From assembly GCA_949710005.1 (NCBI GenBank), contig OX453285.1:25102002-25166001 (forward strand): a DNA stretch of 64,000 nucleotides, written 5' to 3'. Under the pieces are notes generated by a model. It did no database searches. It had not been told where the DNA came from and saw nothing but the letters and a program-made list of their open reading frames with translations. Positions 34,236 to 47,300 of this stretch are shown here, piece by piece. The translations under genes were made by a program, and so were the position numbers. Numbering within the stretch: position 1 is the first letter of the stretch; each line of letters starts with the position of its first letter. The DNA is from Ricordea florida. Lineage: Eukaryota > Cnidaria > Anthozoa > Corallimorpharia > Ricordeidae.

Positions 34236-37200
34236 ATGAGTCAACCACCCTACCCCCCAGGGGGAGCACCAGGATATCCAGGGGGCCCAGCCTCAGGGTA
34301 TGGAGGTATGTATGCAAGAAACATTTAAGACCAGAAACAATTGTTTTACCATATTTCAGAAATGGAGAATGTAGTTGGAAATAAAACTTACCGAAAGCAA
34401 AGTATTTTTTAAGAAGGCATCCTGATATGACTTAACTTTTACTTAATTAAATTGAGGAAACAAAAAAATTTGCTTGTTATTGTTAATCTGCTTTATGTTA
34501 TTCCTTTATTCTAGCTGTGTTTCACTTTCACAGAGCAGTATACATGTATCAGCATAAACACCTAGCAAACTTTGTACTGTTTCCAAAAGTCCAATCAAAA
34601 TGAGCTTATGAGACTAGATGCTCTTCAGCTATTTATTTAGCATTAAACCCCTTTTGTTTTACTGTAAGTAGGTCCTCCACAACAAGGCTATGGAGCTTAT
34701 CAGAACCCAGGATATGGACCCCCTCCGCAGCAAAGTCAGGTACCTTCACAGCCACCTGGGTATGGTTACCAGCCACAGCCTGGTCAGGTGCCTCCGCAAC
34801 AACCTGGGTATGCCCCTCAAAATTTTGCAGCCCCACCAGGGTCAGGACAGTACCCTGGAGCCCCTCCCCCACAGCAAGGTGCTCCTCCCCCTCGGCAACC
34901 AGGAGGATATGGTGCTCCTGCTTTTGTTGCACCTCAAGGTACAGTAACTGATGGTTCAGCTAGCACTCTATTGCTGCAATGGGTGATCAAGGGGAATTGA
35001 GAATGGAAAAGATCATCAACTCAAAAATGTTTGATTGTGTTTACATTTATGTTTAAGGAATGCAAAAAATAGTTATCACTGAGGTCTTGGAAGTGAAAGA
35101 GCACTGGATTGAAGCTTCATTAACTGTTCTGTGCCTCTTCCCACTTACTGACAGAGGTCTCTAGGTTGAATAGGTTGAAACTGACAGTTAGCCAATGCAG
35201 AGTTTTGTGTGTGTGTACTAGTATAAAATCTAAAGGCTGGACCATTTTATTTTTGATTGGGGGAGGGGGCTGGCAATTATCAAAAAAGAATTCATGCACA
35301 GCAAAGGTGTACATAGAAAAAAAATTCATGCACAGTGAGCCAAGGGAAAAAGACAGACATTTTGTATGTTAAGGTGCTAAAAATATTCTTGCACAGCTCA
35401 ATGGGGGAAAACAATTCTTAACCAGACAAAATTGCCCGACCCCCCCCCCCCTCAAAAATAAAATGGTCCTTCCCTGAATCAGATGTCTTTCTCTGACATT
35501 TCTTAGTTTTTGCACATAAACTACTTGCATTTAGTTTGATGCATAGTTTTTGTGTTTCAAGGATGTGCTATAATTATTAATTTTACTTTTTTTAATCTCC
35601 GTTTTTTTCAATCTTCCATTCTTGTTTACATTTTTCTAGGGCTATAGATATAATTGGTTATCTGTAATAACACCAAAGAAAATCTATTGTGGGCTGAGCC
35701 CAAGAATATGTACAGTGTTTTCAAAATCAACCGTCGGCCGTCGCATCCAACGGCAACTTTCTTATTTGCGATGCCAACAAAATGAATAAAGCTTTTGATA
35801 AAAGAGCATGGTGTCCACAAAAGACGTTGCGAGAAAAAACTTGAAATGTTGCGAGGGAATTTCGCGAAAACAGCGCTTGAACCCACTACGATACACTGAG
35901 AGTGAATGTCGAGAAGTTCAGCTCAGTTTTCGGTACAATATATCCAGCGGTTTCTAAGAGAAGGCACCCTATATAAACTGCTACATTGTGTCTAGGCTGT
36001 ACAAGATACAGTAACGAGCTACCAAGTACATTTATGAACAATAAACCGAGCATTAGCTGTGTAATGTTTAAATTGATTCATTATTCAAAATTTAATTTAA
36101 CTTTGATTTTTAAAAATTAATATATTAATAAGGAAGTAATTAATAAATACTATTACTGTCTTGAACCAAAGAGTTGAAATAATTGTGACAAAGTTATTAA
36201 AAGTACCTAGATTTACCAGTGTTTTACATGTCTAAAATGTTCTAATTTGTGCCTCAAAATACTGGAGAATGAGTCTCGGAGAGTCTTGAAATTCAAAATT
36301 TTCTGGGGGAGGGCATGCCCCCAGACCCCCCTAGAGGGCAAGGCTCTTTGGGCCTTGTAACTCCTACTACATTCAGTGCAACTTCTACTTTCAAAAGTTG
36401 TGAAAACACTGATATAAATGTCAAATTTCACAGAATGGCATCTTCCACATGAAATTTCAGAATTTTACCTGTGTTTTCTCAGTTCTAGTGAAATTTGACA
36501 TTTACTTTTTGGACTCCCATGAGAAACTGTCTTTGGTGTAATAATAGAGAACTCATCATATCTATAGCCCTTGAAAAGTCTAAAAAAGAAGTTGAGATTG
36601 TTTAAATTATTCTGGTGCAAGGCTTTTGTCCATAGAAAATTGAAATTACTCAATTTCTTGATGGATTCCCTCTTAATATATTTGCAGGTCAAGTGGATGC
36701 CCCAACTTACAGTGGATCAGACATACCAGACCAGGATGTTGATGATAATGAAAATTCCCAACCTCCTCTACCCAGTGCTCCTCCATCAGATATGTTTACC
36801 TCACTAGCAGGCTATGAGAATACAAATTTTGGTCAGTAACACATCAGACTGGTGATAAATCATATGCGTCTGCAGTAACTGTTACTGGTTCACCACCATT
36901 TAAATTACTTCAGCTGTAAAATGTAGTTGCAATTGAAATGCTGAATGGAATGAGACCCCAAGTGACTCCTGATCCAGTTTCAAATTCTCCCTTCAATTTC
37001 CAAGCAAACACAGCTCAAATTGGAAGGAGAATTGACTATTTTATAAATGAAAGATTCTTGCAGTTATGCGTAGAGCAACATAGTCAGTTGCCGAGATAGG
37101 ACCTGAAAAAATTCAGACCCATGATCTTGCAATGTAGGTGACTGGTTGATCAGTAGTCGCTTAAAGTTATTTCAGACCCCTTCATTCACGACAAACTGTA

Positions 37201-38268
37201 ATTCACAGAAGCATTTTAATTGCTGTTATTTTGAGTACTAATTAAAATAAATCATTTCAAATTTCTAGGGACTGATTATCTGCCACCACCACCTCCATAC
37301 GAGCCTCCTCCTGTGCAGGAAACCCCAGAACAGCATTTTACACAGTAAGACTGAATAACTGTTAACCTTGTGTTCAAAATATTTCCTCATTTTTTAGAAG
37401 AGAGAGTAGACCTGTAGGTCAAAGGCATTCTGTAAAACACAGTACATATTTAAAGAAGAACTAACTGGAAAGGTTTAGTTAATTTCTTTTGTTGCTCAGG
37501 GCAACAGCCATAAATGAAGACCAGGCACGAGAAGCATTATTGGCCTTTGTAGGCCAACATTGCTGTTATGGGAAGAAAGCTGCTGAAGATATGAATATAA
37601 AGGATATCAAGCCATCAAGTGCTTTTCATGTGAGTTTTCCGTTCATTCTTCAAACTTATTTTGTATAGAAAGTGTAACATTCACAAACACTACACTATTT
37701 AGGATTTTAGGTTTTTAAAGAATTAGGATTTTAATTTTAAAGCATTGTAAAGCGCCATGGACAATTTGTGGAAAATGGCGCTATATAAATGTATATTTAT
37801 TTATTTGGAGCACATGGTTCTCAACTCTTTATTACCCATGATACCCTGCACTCTTAATACATTACATTCTCTCCCATAGTTTAAAGAAAATACACCTAAG
37901 GGGTTACAGTAAATCACTAACGCAACTGGTATTTTTAACTTCTGAAATGAAACTAAGTCAGGTAACAATTAAAGTCCATTGTCCCTGTGTGTCCCCCACC
38001 GACCAGTTAGCTCAGTTGGTAGAGCACTGGACTACCGTGCGGGAGGTTGTGGGTTCAAACCCCGGCCGGACCAACACTCATGGTCTTTAAATATAATTGA
38101 AGAGAACGTGCTGCCTTTGTAATGACATTCGCAAACGGTTAGACTTTCTAGTCTTCTCGGATAAGGGCGATAAGATGTAAAGGCCCCGTCTCACAATACT
38201 TGTTCCTTATAATCTGTGCAGGGTCCGAAATTGCACTTTCCTGGTCGCCAATGCGACTAAAAATTTTG

Positions 38269-38314
<46 letters not shown>

Positions 38315-41300
38315 TATTTCATAGCGATGTGTCGATCGTCTTGACAGAACGCGAAAGGAAAGATCGTTTTGAACATAGAGCAAAGAACCAAACGGCAGTT
38401 CTTCAGTCGCGTACATTTCTTCTCCAAAACGTAAAGACAAGAGAAGGTATAAAGTTGACTTGAAACATTTGGCAGTCGCACGAAACTGCGTATATGGCTG
38501 ACATTTGATTCGTTCGTGGTGGTTTTTCAGTGGTAGGTGTATAAATAATCAGCGTGTTTGTATTTAATCTTATTCGTTAGCGGAAAAATCGCCATTGTGG
38601 CCCCAAACACGTTCTCTTCGTTCTGATTCTTAAAACAAAAATTGGCGACCAAAAATTGTGGCTTGTGTTTCGCTGCAAAGGAAAATTTTATTGTCACTTT
38701 TTGGCGACCACATTTTTCCATATGGCAACTGAAAAAGAATTCCAGTCGCCAGTTGGCGCCTGCCTAAAGAAGTGAATTTCGGACCCTGCTGTGGGTTGTT
38801 GAAGAACCCACACACTGTTCGAAAAGAGTAGCTGGGGGACGTAGTTCCCGGTGTGGTGGTCTATCTCTACCTCTGGTTTCATATGCCATGCACACGTACA
38901 CGTTTTAACGAGCACTTAGGAGCTCCTTGGTCTCACCTGTATAAAGTGTATAAATATTGAGTAATACTGTATAATTGTTTTTAGAAATAAATTTCATACT
39001 TAAAAATTTATTCATTTATACATATCATTTATTCATTTATACATATCTACATACATAAAAATGAAAGAGGGTAGCAGGTGCTGATTTGGGATGACTGATT
39101 TTGTTGGCAGTATAACATGTCCAGTTTTACTGAATCAAGGTCAACCTGCTGGAAATTTGTGCCCTACACAGGTAGGTTGACAACTCAATCAGCTATTGAA
39201 AGAACTCTGTAAGGGAAATCCTCATATGTCAGAAGTTAAAGCCTTTAAAGATTACTTTGGAATCATACAACTCAACTGTAAAATTATCCTTATGATCGAA
39301 AAAAAAGAACGTTCTGAGCATTAAGAATTCACTTTTCAAAGCTAGTTGTTGTGGGATTTTAACCAACAGAAATGGACTGAATAAAACATTGGAAAAGTGT
39401 CCGCCATTCAGCTGTGAATGAGGCTATGTTATTTTAACATGGTATAATCTGTTGTTTGCACTGCTCTTCTGTTGTGTGAATTATAAATGATATACACAAA
39501 TATTTCTGTGTTTTGTGAAGCGACTTCTTTTCGTAATTTTTATCAAATATTTTCGCGAGAGAAATGGCGGTAAACATACGTTTCATTCATACATGCTCAC
39601 GCTTTTTGCAATAATATAGTACTTTTTCATTGTGATCGGAAACTATTTCATTTGATCATCAATCATTCCAATAAAAGCATATTTGAATCAACATTAGTTA
39701 GTTCTTTCATTGAACGGGACTTCAATTTACTTGGTGGTTCAAGAAAAATGTTATTAATAATACAGTTAGATAATAATAAGGTTATTATTTATCATTAATT
39801 AATTATTAATATATGCATATATTTTGGCGACTAAAATTTTTTGCTAGCGACCAAACCTGAACAGTAAGTGGCCAAATGGCCACTAAGGAAAAAACTGAAC
39901 TTGGAGGTTTGCTCATATTAAAACACAAAGAGTCATTGTTAAAACACAAAGAGTCATTATTATTTTGCTACACGGAATAAATTACAAGTAGAATAGAAAA
40001 GATCATAAATGGACTAAATAATAATAAATTTAAAATAAGCATACAACTTGGAAGAAGTGACTGTTGGGTAAAATGTGTGGACCGTGTCACGTGAAAGTAC
40101 ATGAAGGGCCCTACTCAGGCAGTCCTATAGAAAACTATAGTAAAAGCTGACGTGTGTAAGGACCTGACGGGTTGACGTGAGCCCGTCCGGAAAAAGCAGT
40201 CCGGCCCTACTTGTTTGGCTTTGTTGCAGAAAAAAAAAACATTCAAAGAAAACAGAAATAAGAAAAAGTCATGTTTGCAATTTCTTGTTCTTACTTGAAA
40301 GAATAAAGGTCTGGAATAGTATTTATTTTTGGATTTTTTTTTATGATTTTTCCCGCGTGCGCGAGGCTGTCGCTTCCTATTTATTAATTAGAGTCATGAA
40401 AACAAATTTTTGAAAATTTCAGAAATTAGTCAGTGGTAATGTGATAAAATGCTTATTGACTGAGTGGGCTCTCGTTCACAACGTATGGACCTCGCTGCGC
40501 TTGGTCCGTATGTCATGACCTCGAGCTAACTCAGTCAATAAGCACATAGTATTTAAACATGTTGGTTCTTTCAAATTTTATTGGCCTGATGATGGTACAC
40601 TGAAATACAGGTGTATTGTCTTACTCAGTTTTAGTTGCTCAAGACATATGTTTGAATCACCATAAGAAAAGTTAGATTTGACTTAGACCTTTTAAGCGTA
40701 GACTTTTTAGTTTTATCTTTCGTACTCTATTTCCTGAAAGTTTTAGTTGGTTTCAGATGTCATATAGACCAAATGCATAAATAGTGGCCAAAAATGTATT
40801 CTTTTGTTTATATGCTAATTAAACTCACTAACCTCGCTCTCAAGCAACATTTCTTTTGAATTATGTCCATGCAAACGATGCTAGTGAGTCTAATTAGCAC
40901 ATAAATAAAAGAATAATTTTTTGGCCGCCATTTATGCATTCGGTCTATAACAGGCTTTATTGTATGCAAGTCTATTAAGTGTTAAACGTGTGTTGTTCAT
41001 AGGGCAGCCAATAGATGGTCCTCAGTATGGCCCCGCCCCTCTGCCATGGAGTATTCCTGCACAACCTACTAAGATGTTTGTCCCTTCTGAGGCTCATATT
41101 GAAGTGCCTCACACCGCCTCGGTCAAGGTTAGTGTTTCCCTGATCTTACTTGGAAAAGGAGCGTGCCGAGCTGGGATTAACATCATGGACCGTAGGAGCA
41201 GCGGTGGCCAAGAATAGAGACACATGGAGAACATTAACTTCCGGCCCTATCCCCCACCCCCCCACCCCCGGGGACAAGGAACTAAGAGAGTGTTACGATA

Positions 41301-44300
41301 TGACAGACTGATATATAAATAAATAAATAAATAAATAAACCTGTTTTCTCTTTCCGTACAGAAAAGAATGACCAACGTACTTCCGCTACGAACTCAACTA
41401 TATATTTGAAACTGACAACTGAAATAATTCGAGTAGTCTACAAAGGGAGCGATCGCTAACTTAAATATGCTCTAAGCGCCAACAAACTATCCTTTAACTT
41501 TAAAACTAGATAAGTTCAGTCACCACTTGACACGAACTCCTTCGAGATATATACGCTTGATATCAAACAACTTCAATTCTTCCTCGGATAGCTTCTTCAG
41601 TCACGGAGAACGGCGCGATCTCCAAATAACTCTTGACCACTTTAGACCAACTACGAGCTTCCGTACGTAAGTGCAAAACTCTGTGATAACGTTTCTTATA
41701 TTCAGAGACAGTTCTTGAACCTTCGAAAGATTACGACAATAGCTATTTAAAGAAGGTTACTTCACTTTTTGTGGCTACTGCCTGGTAACCAGGCAGTAAG
41801 CCTCTATGTCATCGGTCGTGTAAGTGCGTGCGTGCGTGCGTAAGTAAGTAAGTAAGTAATACTCGAATCTTCGGTTTATCTTCGGTTTTTCGGCAGCGAT
41901 TTTAGTCGAAAGAAAATCGGTTTCCTCTCGAATGAGTCAGGAAGATATTTCGGGTTTGTTTCGTGTATCTACGGCAAGTGATACGGCGACGGATTGTGCA
42001 AACGATAATTACCGATATGTTTTCGCCATTTTGTCGAATTTATATCGACTGCAAGAAGATTGAGCTGCGTCAACCCTTTTTCCATGTGCTCGTCGAGTGA
42101 AGGTAAGATGAATACTTTACTATGTTTTATCGTTATTTTATACCACAGATCAGGCACAGCATTCAAACACTGTGGCTAACATTTTTTCCTAAAGACATTT
42201 TTAAGTTTTTTCGAAGGTGTAAGCTTTAGAGTTTCCAAAAGAAAATGGAATTTTGCCGAACCGCTAAGATGTTTGAAAGACCACCATGATGAGCGCGTGA
42301 TGTGTGTTGCTGCTCAAAAGTGTTCTGGGTCATTCAATTTCCTTCGGGAAACCAACAATTCCCTTCGGGGAACCAACATTGACCTTTGTGACACGAATTA
42401 TTTCCTACAGGAAACCAACAATTCATTTCGGGGAATAAATGCTGACTTTGAAAACACGAATACAAGTTTCTTGTCAGACGCAAATTGCAGCCAAAGGGAT
42501 TGTGGCGATAAACAAGTTTAAAAAAAGGCTGTCACACTGAAACATGTTTGATTTCTGTGCCTGGTTTAGAATGTGATGATAAGGCTTTTGATGATAAAAT
42601 GAATATTACATTAGAAGCTGACAATAATTATAAAAGTGTATTTAATATTACTGATCATTGCAGTAGGATTTTGCAGCAGTCCAGACAACTGAGGAATCGA
42701 AAAGTAAGAGATAGAGAACCTTCCAGAATATCACTGAAAAAAAGTTTTGAACTCGCTAAAACACAGAAAACTGAGAAAAAGAAACAAGTTTGATTAAAAG
42801 TGCAGTTCCTGCTTCATGATTGTTGTATAGCATTGCTAGTCAGTATAAACAATGGGACATCAGGTTTTTGAAGAGAGAAGACAGTTTTTATAGCAATTAT
42901 TTTAAGTCTGAATCATTGTGTAATGTATCAAAATTAAAAACTTTGCTGTCAGGAGATATTGAGTTAAATCCAGGTCCGAGAGGAAGCAGTATTCCCACCT
43001 CGTTAAGAGTAATATGCGATGAGAACAATGATTAAGTTTTTTTATAACAGAATACATACTCTTGGACTCATTTCACTAGATGTAGGAGGAAATGGGGATT
43101 GCTTCTTTAGAGCTGTAGCACATCAGTTATACAATGAAGCAAGACGTCATTCAGGAGTAAGAACTGCTGGAGTTCAATATTTGCTAGACCACCCTGAACA
43201 ATTTATAGAAAGTGTTGCAGATAATATGACGTGGTCTCAATATTTAACTTCAATGTCCAGACAAGGGATGTGGGCTGATCACATCATAATTCAAGCTGTG
43301 GCAGATGCTATGAATTTGAAAATTAATATTGTGGAGTCAAATGAAAATTTTAGTGAAAGAAGCTTTGTTGAAGCTGCAAATGTTTCACAGAATTGTAGGA
43401 CTATACATATAGGGCACATAGGTGAAATGCACTATGCTTCCACTGTTCAAAGAATTTCAAACAAAACAGACATAGATGTATTTATTGATTCTTAACCATG
43501 TACTTTGAATGCGTCCAAAAGAAAATATGACTTTATGTCACAAAATGGCAATGAATGTACAATGGGCTTTAATGATGTTGCAAAGTCTGAAAATGTAACC
43601 AAGGTAAGAAAGCCTAGACCTAATAAAGCACGTGCTGATGTGGAAGAAAAGAGAAGAATAGATATGAAATATAAAGCAGCTAAGAAAGCAACTACACAAG
43701 ACAAAGTTACCAATAGTGATTCACCAGACAAAAGGGCAAAATGAAATGCTTACATGAGAAGTTATAGGGCCAAAATTAAGTCTTCAGAACGAAAGGAAAA
43801 ACTTAATGCATACATGAGAAATTATAGAGCCAAAATTAAATCACCTGAACAAAAAGAAAAAGCTAATGCATACAAGAGGAACTATAGAGCTGAAATTGAA
43901 TCACCTGAACAAAAAGAAAAAAGCTAATGCATACATGAGGAATTATAGAGCTGAAATTGAATTAGCTGAACATAAAGAAAAAGCTAATGTATACATGAGG
44001 AATTATAGAGCTGAAATTGAATTGCCTAAGCAAAAAGCAATACATAATGCTCGTATGAGAACTTTTAGATCTGAAACTGAATCTGCAGATCAAAAGGCCA
44101 AACATAATGCATGTATGAGAAACCAGAGATCTTCAAAAACAGTCAATGAAAAAGTACAGCAGAATATAATATATGAAATCTTACAGAGCAAAAACAAAGA
44201 GCAATATTGAGTTAACTATTTCAAAGTTTCATGAAACAGTCTCTCAAGGCCCACTCTATATTTGCACTTGTCATCAGTTGTGTTTAATGTTGATAAACAT

Positions 44301-47300
44301 ATTTCTAACAACAAAAGTGTTGATGATGTTGAATGGGTTTGTTTGACATGTTATAAATATTTGGTTAAAAATAAAATGGCACCATTATAAGTGGTGAATG
44401 GAATGACATTTCCAGAAAAACTTGCATTTTTTTATCTCAATGAATTAGAATGTAGGTTACTGGCACCAAGAATTGCATTTCAAAAGTTAATGCAAGCTCC
44501 TAGAGGAAAGCAACTTAAAATTCATGGTAATACTGTTAATGTTCCTGCTGATGTAACTAATACAGTCAGTATGCTACCAAGGTTACCAAATGAGACTTGT
44601 ACAATCAAAGTCAATTTAAAAAGGAAGTTGCAATATAAAAGTAGTGCTTTATCATTAAATATAAGACCTCATAAGGTAGCACAAGCAGCAGTTTGGTTCA
44701 TGAATAATAGTACTCTTCAGAAGGATGAAGGAATTATATTTAACTCAGATTGGGCTCAGCAATACAATGAGGAAATAATTAAAAATAGCAAAACAATTGA
44801 CAATTTGATTGAAGAGGGATCAAGAGAAACCACTGAAAACAGTCAAAATAATGAGCCACAAGACTTAGATGATGAACATGAATGGAGTGAAGATGAAGCT
44901 GATTATACCTGCTGGTGTTACTGATACAATGTTAACATCATCTGACTTTTTAGAAAATAGTGAGCAGCAAGTTATAATGAATGTTGCTCCAGCTGAAGGC
45001 AATAGACCGTTGAGCATATTTAGAGACAGGTACTCTGAAGAATTAGCTTATCCTGGCATTTTTCTTGGTCAACAACGAACAGAAAGTAAGCAAGAACATT
45101 ACAGTGATATCTGTAAATCAGAGCTTAGAGGATCTGACAGAAGGGCTGCTATGTGTGTTGAAAATATCTTTTATAAAGCAAAAAAATTACAAATGAAAAT
45201 CCTTCTCTGTCAGTCTCAAATAGCACTTAAAAAATGCAAGGGAAATATTTAACAGCATCCCCATTTGCTGCTGTTTTTCCCATTGAATATCAGATGGTGT
45301 CATCAACATATTTTGATGTCTCTCTCATTCACTTATCTATCTCAGGCAGGGGATTCAAACAGCCAGCTTGGAGAAGTACCTATGACATTAGCTTCTGGAG
45401 ATAATGAATCATGATATACTTTGTGCCTCAAATTAAAGATTATTATGTGTCTTTGCTTTGTATTTCACAGGTCATGAACTGCTGCTATTGGTCCCTTAGC
45501 GAACAAACCCAAACCCCTGACTTCCAATTGAACCTAGATATCTATTTACAAAGCAAACATCATAATTCAAAAGTCACTATCAATCTCAGCAAGCCGTTTT
45601 ATGTATGAATGTATTTTATGAATATAATTATGTATGTATTTATTATTTGAAAAAATGAAAAATAGACAAAAAATACAGGCTTGTTGTATTAAAAACGCTT
45701 ACAAATTAATTTTCTCACACTGCGTTATTTGTAATATGTTAATATAAAATAACAAATCTGTACATATTTTAGGCTCCTCAAGCACAAAGTCAAGCAACTC
45801 TCTCGAGTAAGTAATACTGCAATACCATTAACTTTTATTCTTAAAAAACAAAGGATCAATCAGTCAACCCAACAATCAATCAATGAACTAATCATTCAAT
45901 CAGTCAAACAATCAATCAATCGATCAATCTATGTTTTCACACGTTAATGGTACTGATCTAATCTTATATTTTATTTTAGCAGAATATCCTCATTTTTCGG
46001 GCAACATGACAACCTCTGTGGCTTTGTTCCCAAATTGAGTGCTATAAGATCATCAAACGTGGGAGCTTCGTCATACTTCGAATTCCAGCTGCAAACATCC
46101 CCAAGGAAATCTGTCAGAGCCGTCTGCTACTCTCCTGAAAAGCGTGCAAAAATAAAGGAAATGCAAACTAAAAAGCAACCTGTCAGTTTTGACAGTGTGC
46201 AGCAAACCATTGGCAGGCGACAAACTTCACAAGAAGAATATACCATCAAGAAAAGATCAGGAGTAACACCCCACACAGTAGATTATGACTATGACAACGC
46301 ATTTTCACAAATGCACTTTAACATTGGTGACATTGATAACATTTCAGACTTCCAGTCAATAACAGTGAAAGCAAAAGTAATTGAAATCGGTCAGCCTGAG
46401 ATTGTAAATGTTAGGGGGAAACCTTTAACAAAGGTAGATTGCGTAATTGCTGACAAAACTAAATCTATCAAGCTAGTAACATGGGAAAGTAAAGTTTGTC
46501 TCGAAGCAGATAAATGTTATGTCATTGAAGGTGTAAGTGTTCATAGTTTCAGTGATGAGAAATATTTACAACTACAAACTACACAGTAATTAATGTAGTT
46601 GATGACGTGGCATGCATCGCAGAACCCCAATGCGAGTCCTATGGTAAGGTCATTATTGGGTCTGTCCTAGGAGCTAATGTTTCACATTACAAAAGTTGCA
46701 TAATGTGCAACTCAAAGATACACGTCACTGATGACACTTCCACAGTCAAGTGTAGTAAATGCAAACTAACTGTTTTTGTTAATGGGCTACTCGATTCCTC
46801 AGTCACAAAATTAGTTATTAAAGATAACTCAAGTATTGCGCATTTGAAACGATTTCATCTATATGGAAACCAGTCTTCAGGAATGGTTACAAGCTTAATA
46901 ATTACCATTATTATGCTGTTGCAGCTTAATGGTCATTGTTGCTTGTTCATTGTTGTAGAGTTATAAAAACTCAACGTTAGAAAGATTCTCGTTGTTTCAT
47001 CTATTTCATTATATGTTTATTTGTATATTTGCCATAAAGTGTTAAAGTGTTAAATGAAACCTTGGAAAAACGTTAACGCAACTCTGATTCAAAGTTTACC
47101 TCGAGACTCAATACTAATATAAAGAAATCATTTTAAACCGCTAATTGCAATTCTCATTCTGGACGTTGCTGGGACCACAGTAATACAATGCTGCTTGACT
47201 GCTCTTGTTATACGTTATTGAATAATTACGTACTGATATCTTTTCACGTGAACTGATTTTGCGAATCTGCACTTGATTTTCTATCAGAGGCGAAGGACTT

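Larger units (their letters stand above)
42245..46966 (+). mobile_element. Degenerate Helitron-like element with OTU, 2A motif and RPA-like gene
   Basis: An array of broken frames in one direction fills SSUH2 intron 7: an N-terminal ORF, a 2A-like motif, an OTU-like domain, a 20-residue repeat array, and a region recognised as the Helitron N-terminal domain (DUF6570 type: NGMTFPEKLAFFYLNELECR, LAPRIAFQKLMQAPRGKQLK). An intron-containing RPA/OB-fold gene follows. OTU protease and RPA-like genes are known companions of animal and plant Helitrons. The Rep nuclease and helicase are not visible: the frame stops at 45252 and unrelated AT-rich DNA follows to 45770. Termini (5' TC, 3' hairpin plus CTRR) were not found with confidence. 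Confidence 0.75.

Noticed and set aside
38003-38080. Functional tRNA gene
   Set aside because: A and B boxes are present but the acceptor and anticodon stems do not pair, and the sequence continues into a repeated body: a SINE.
41777-41803. Helitron 3' terminal hairpin
   Set aside because: It lies upstream of the element's own coding direction, and no CTRR end follows at the expected distance.
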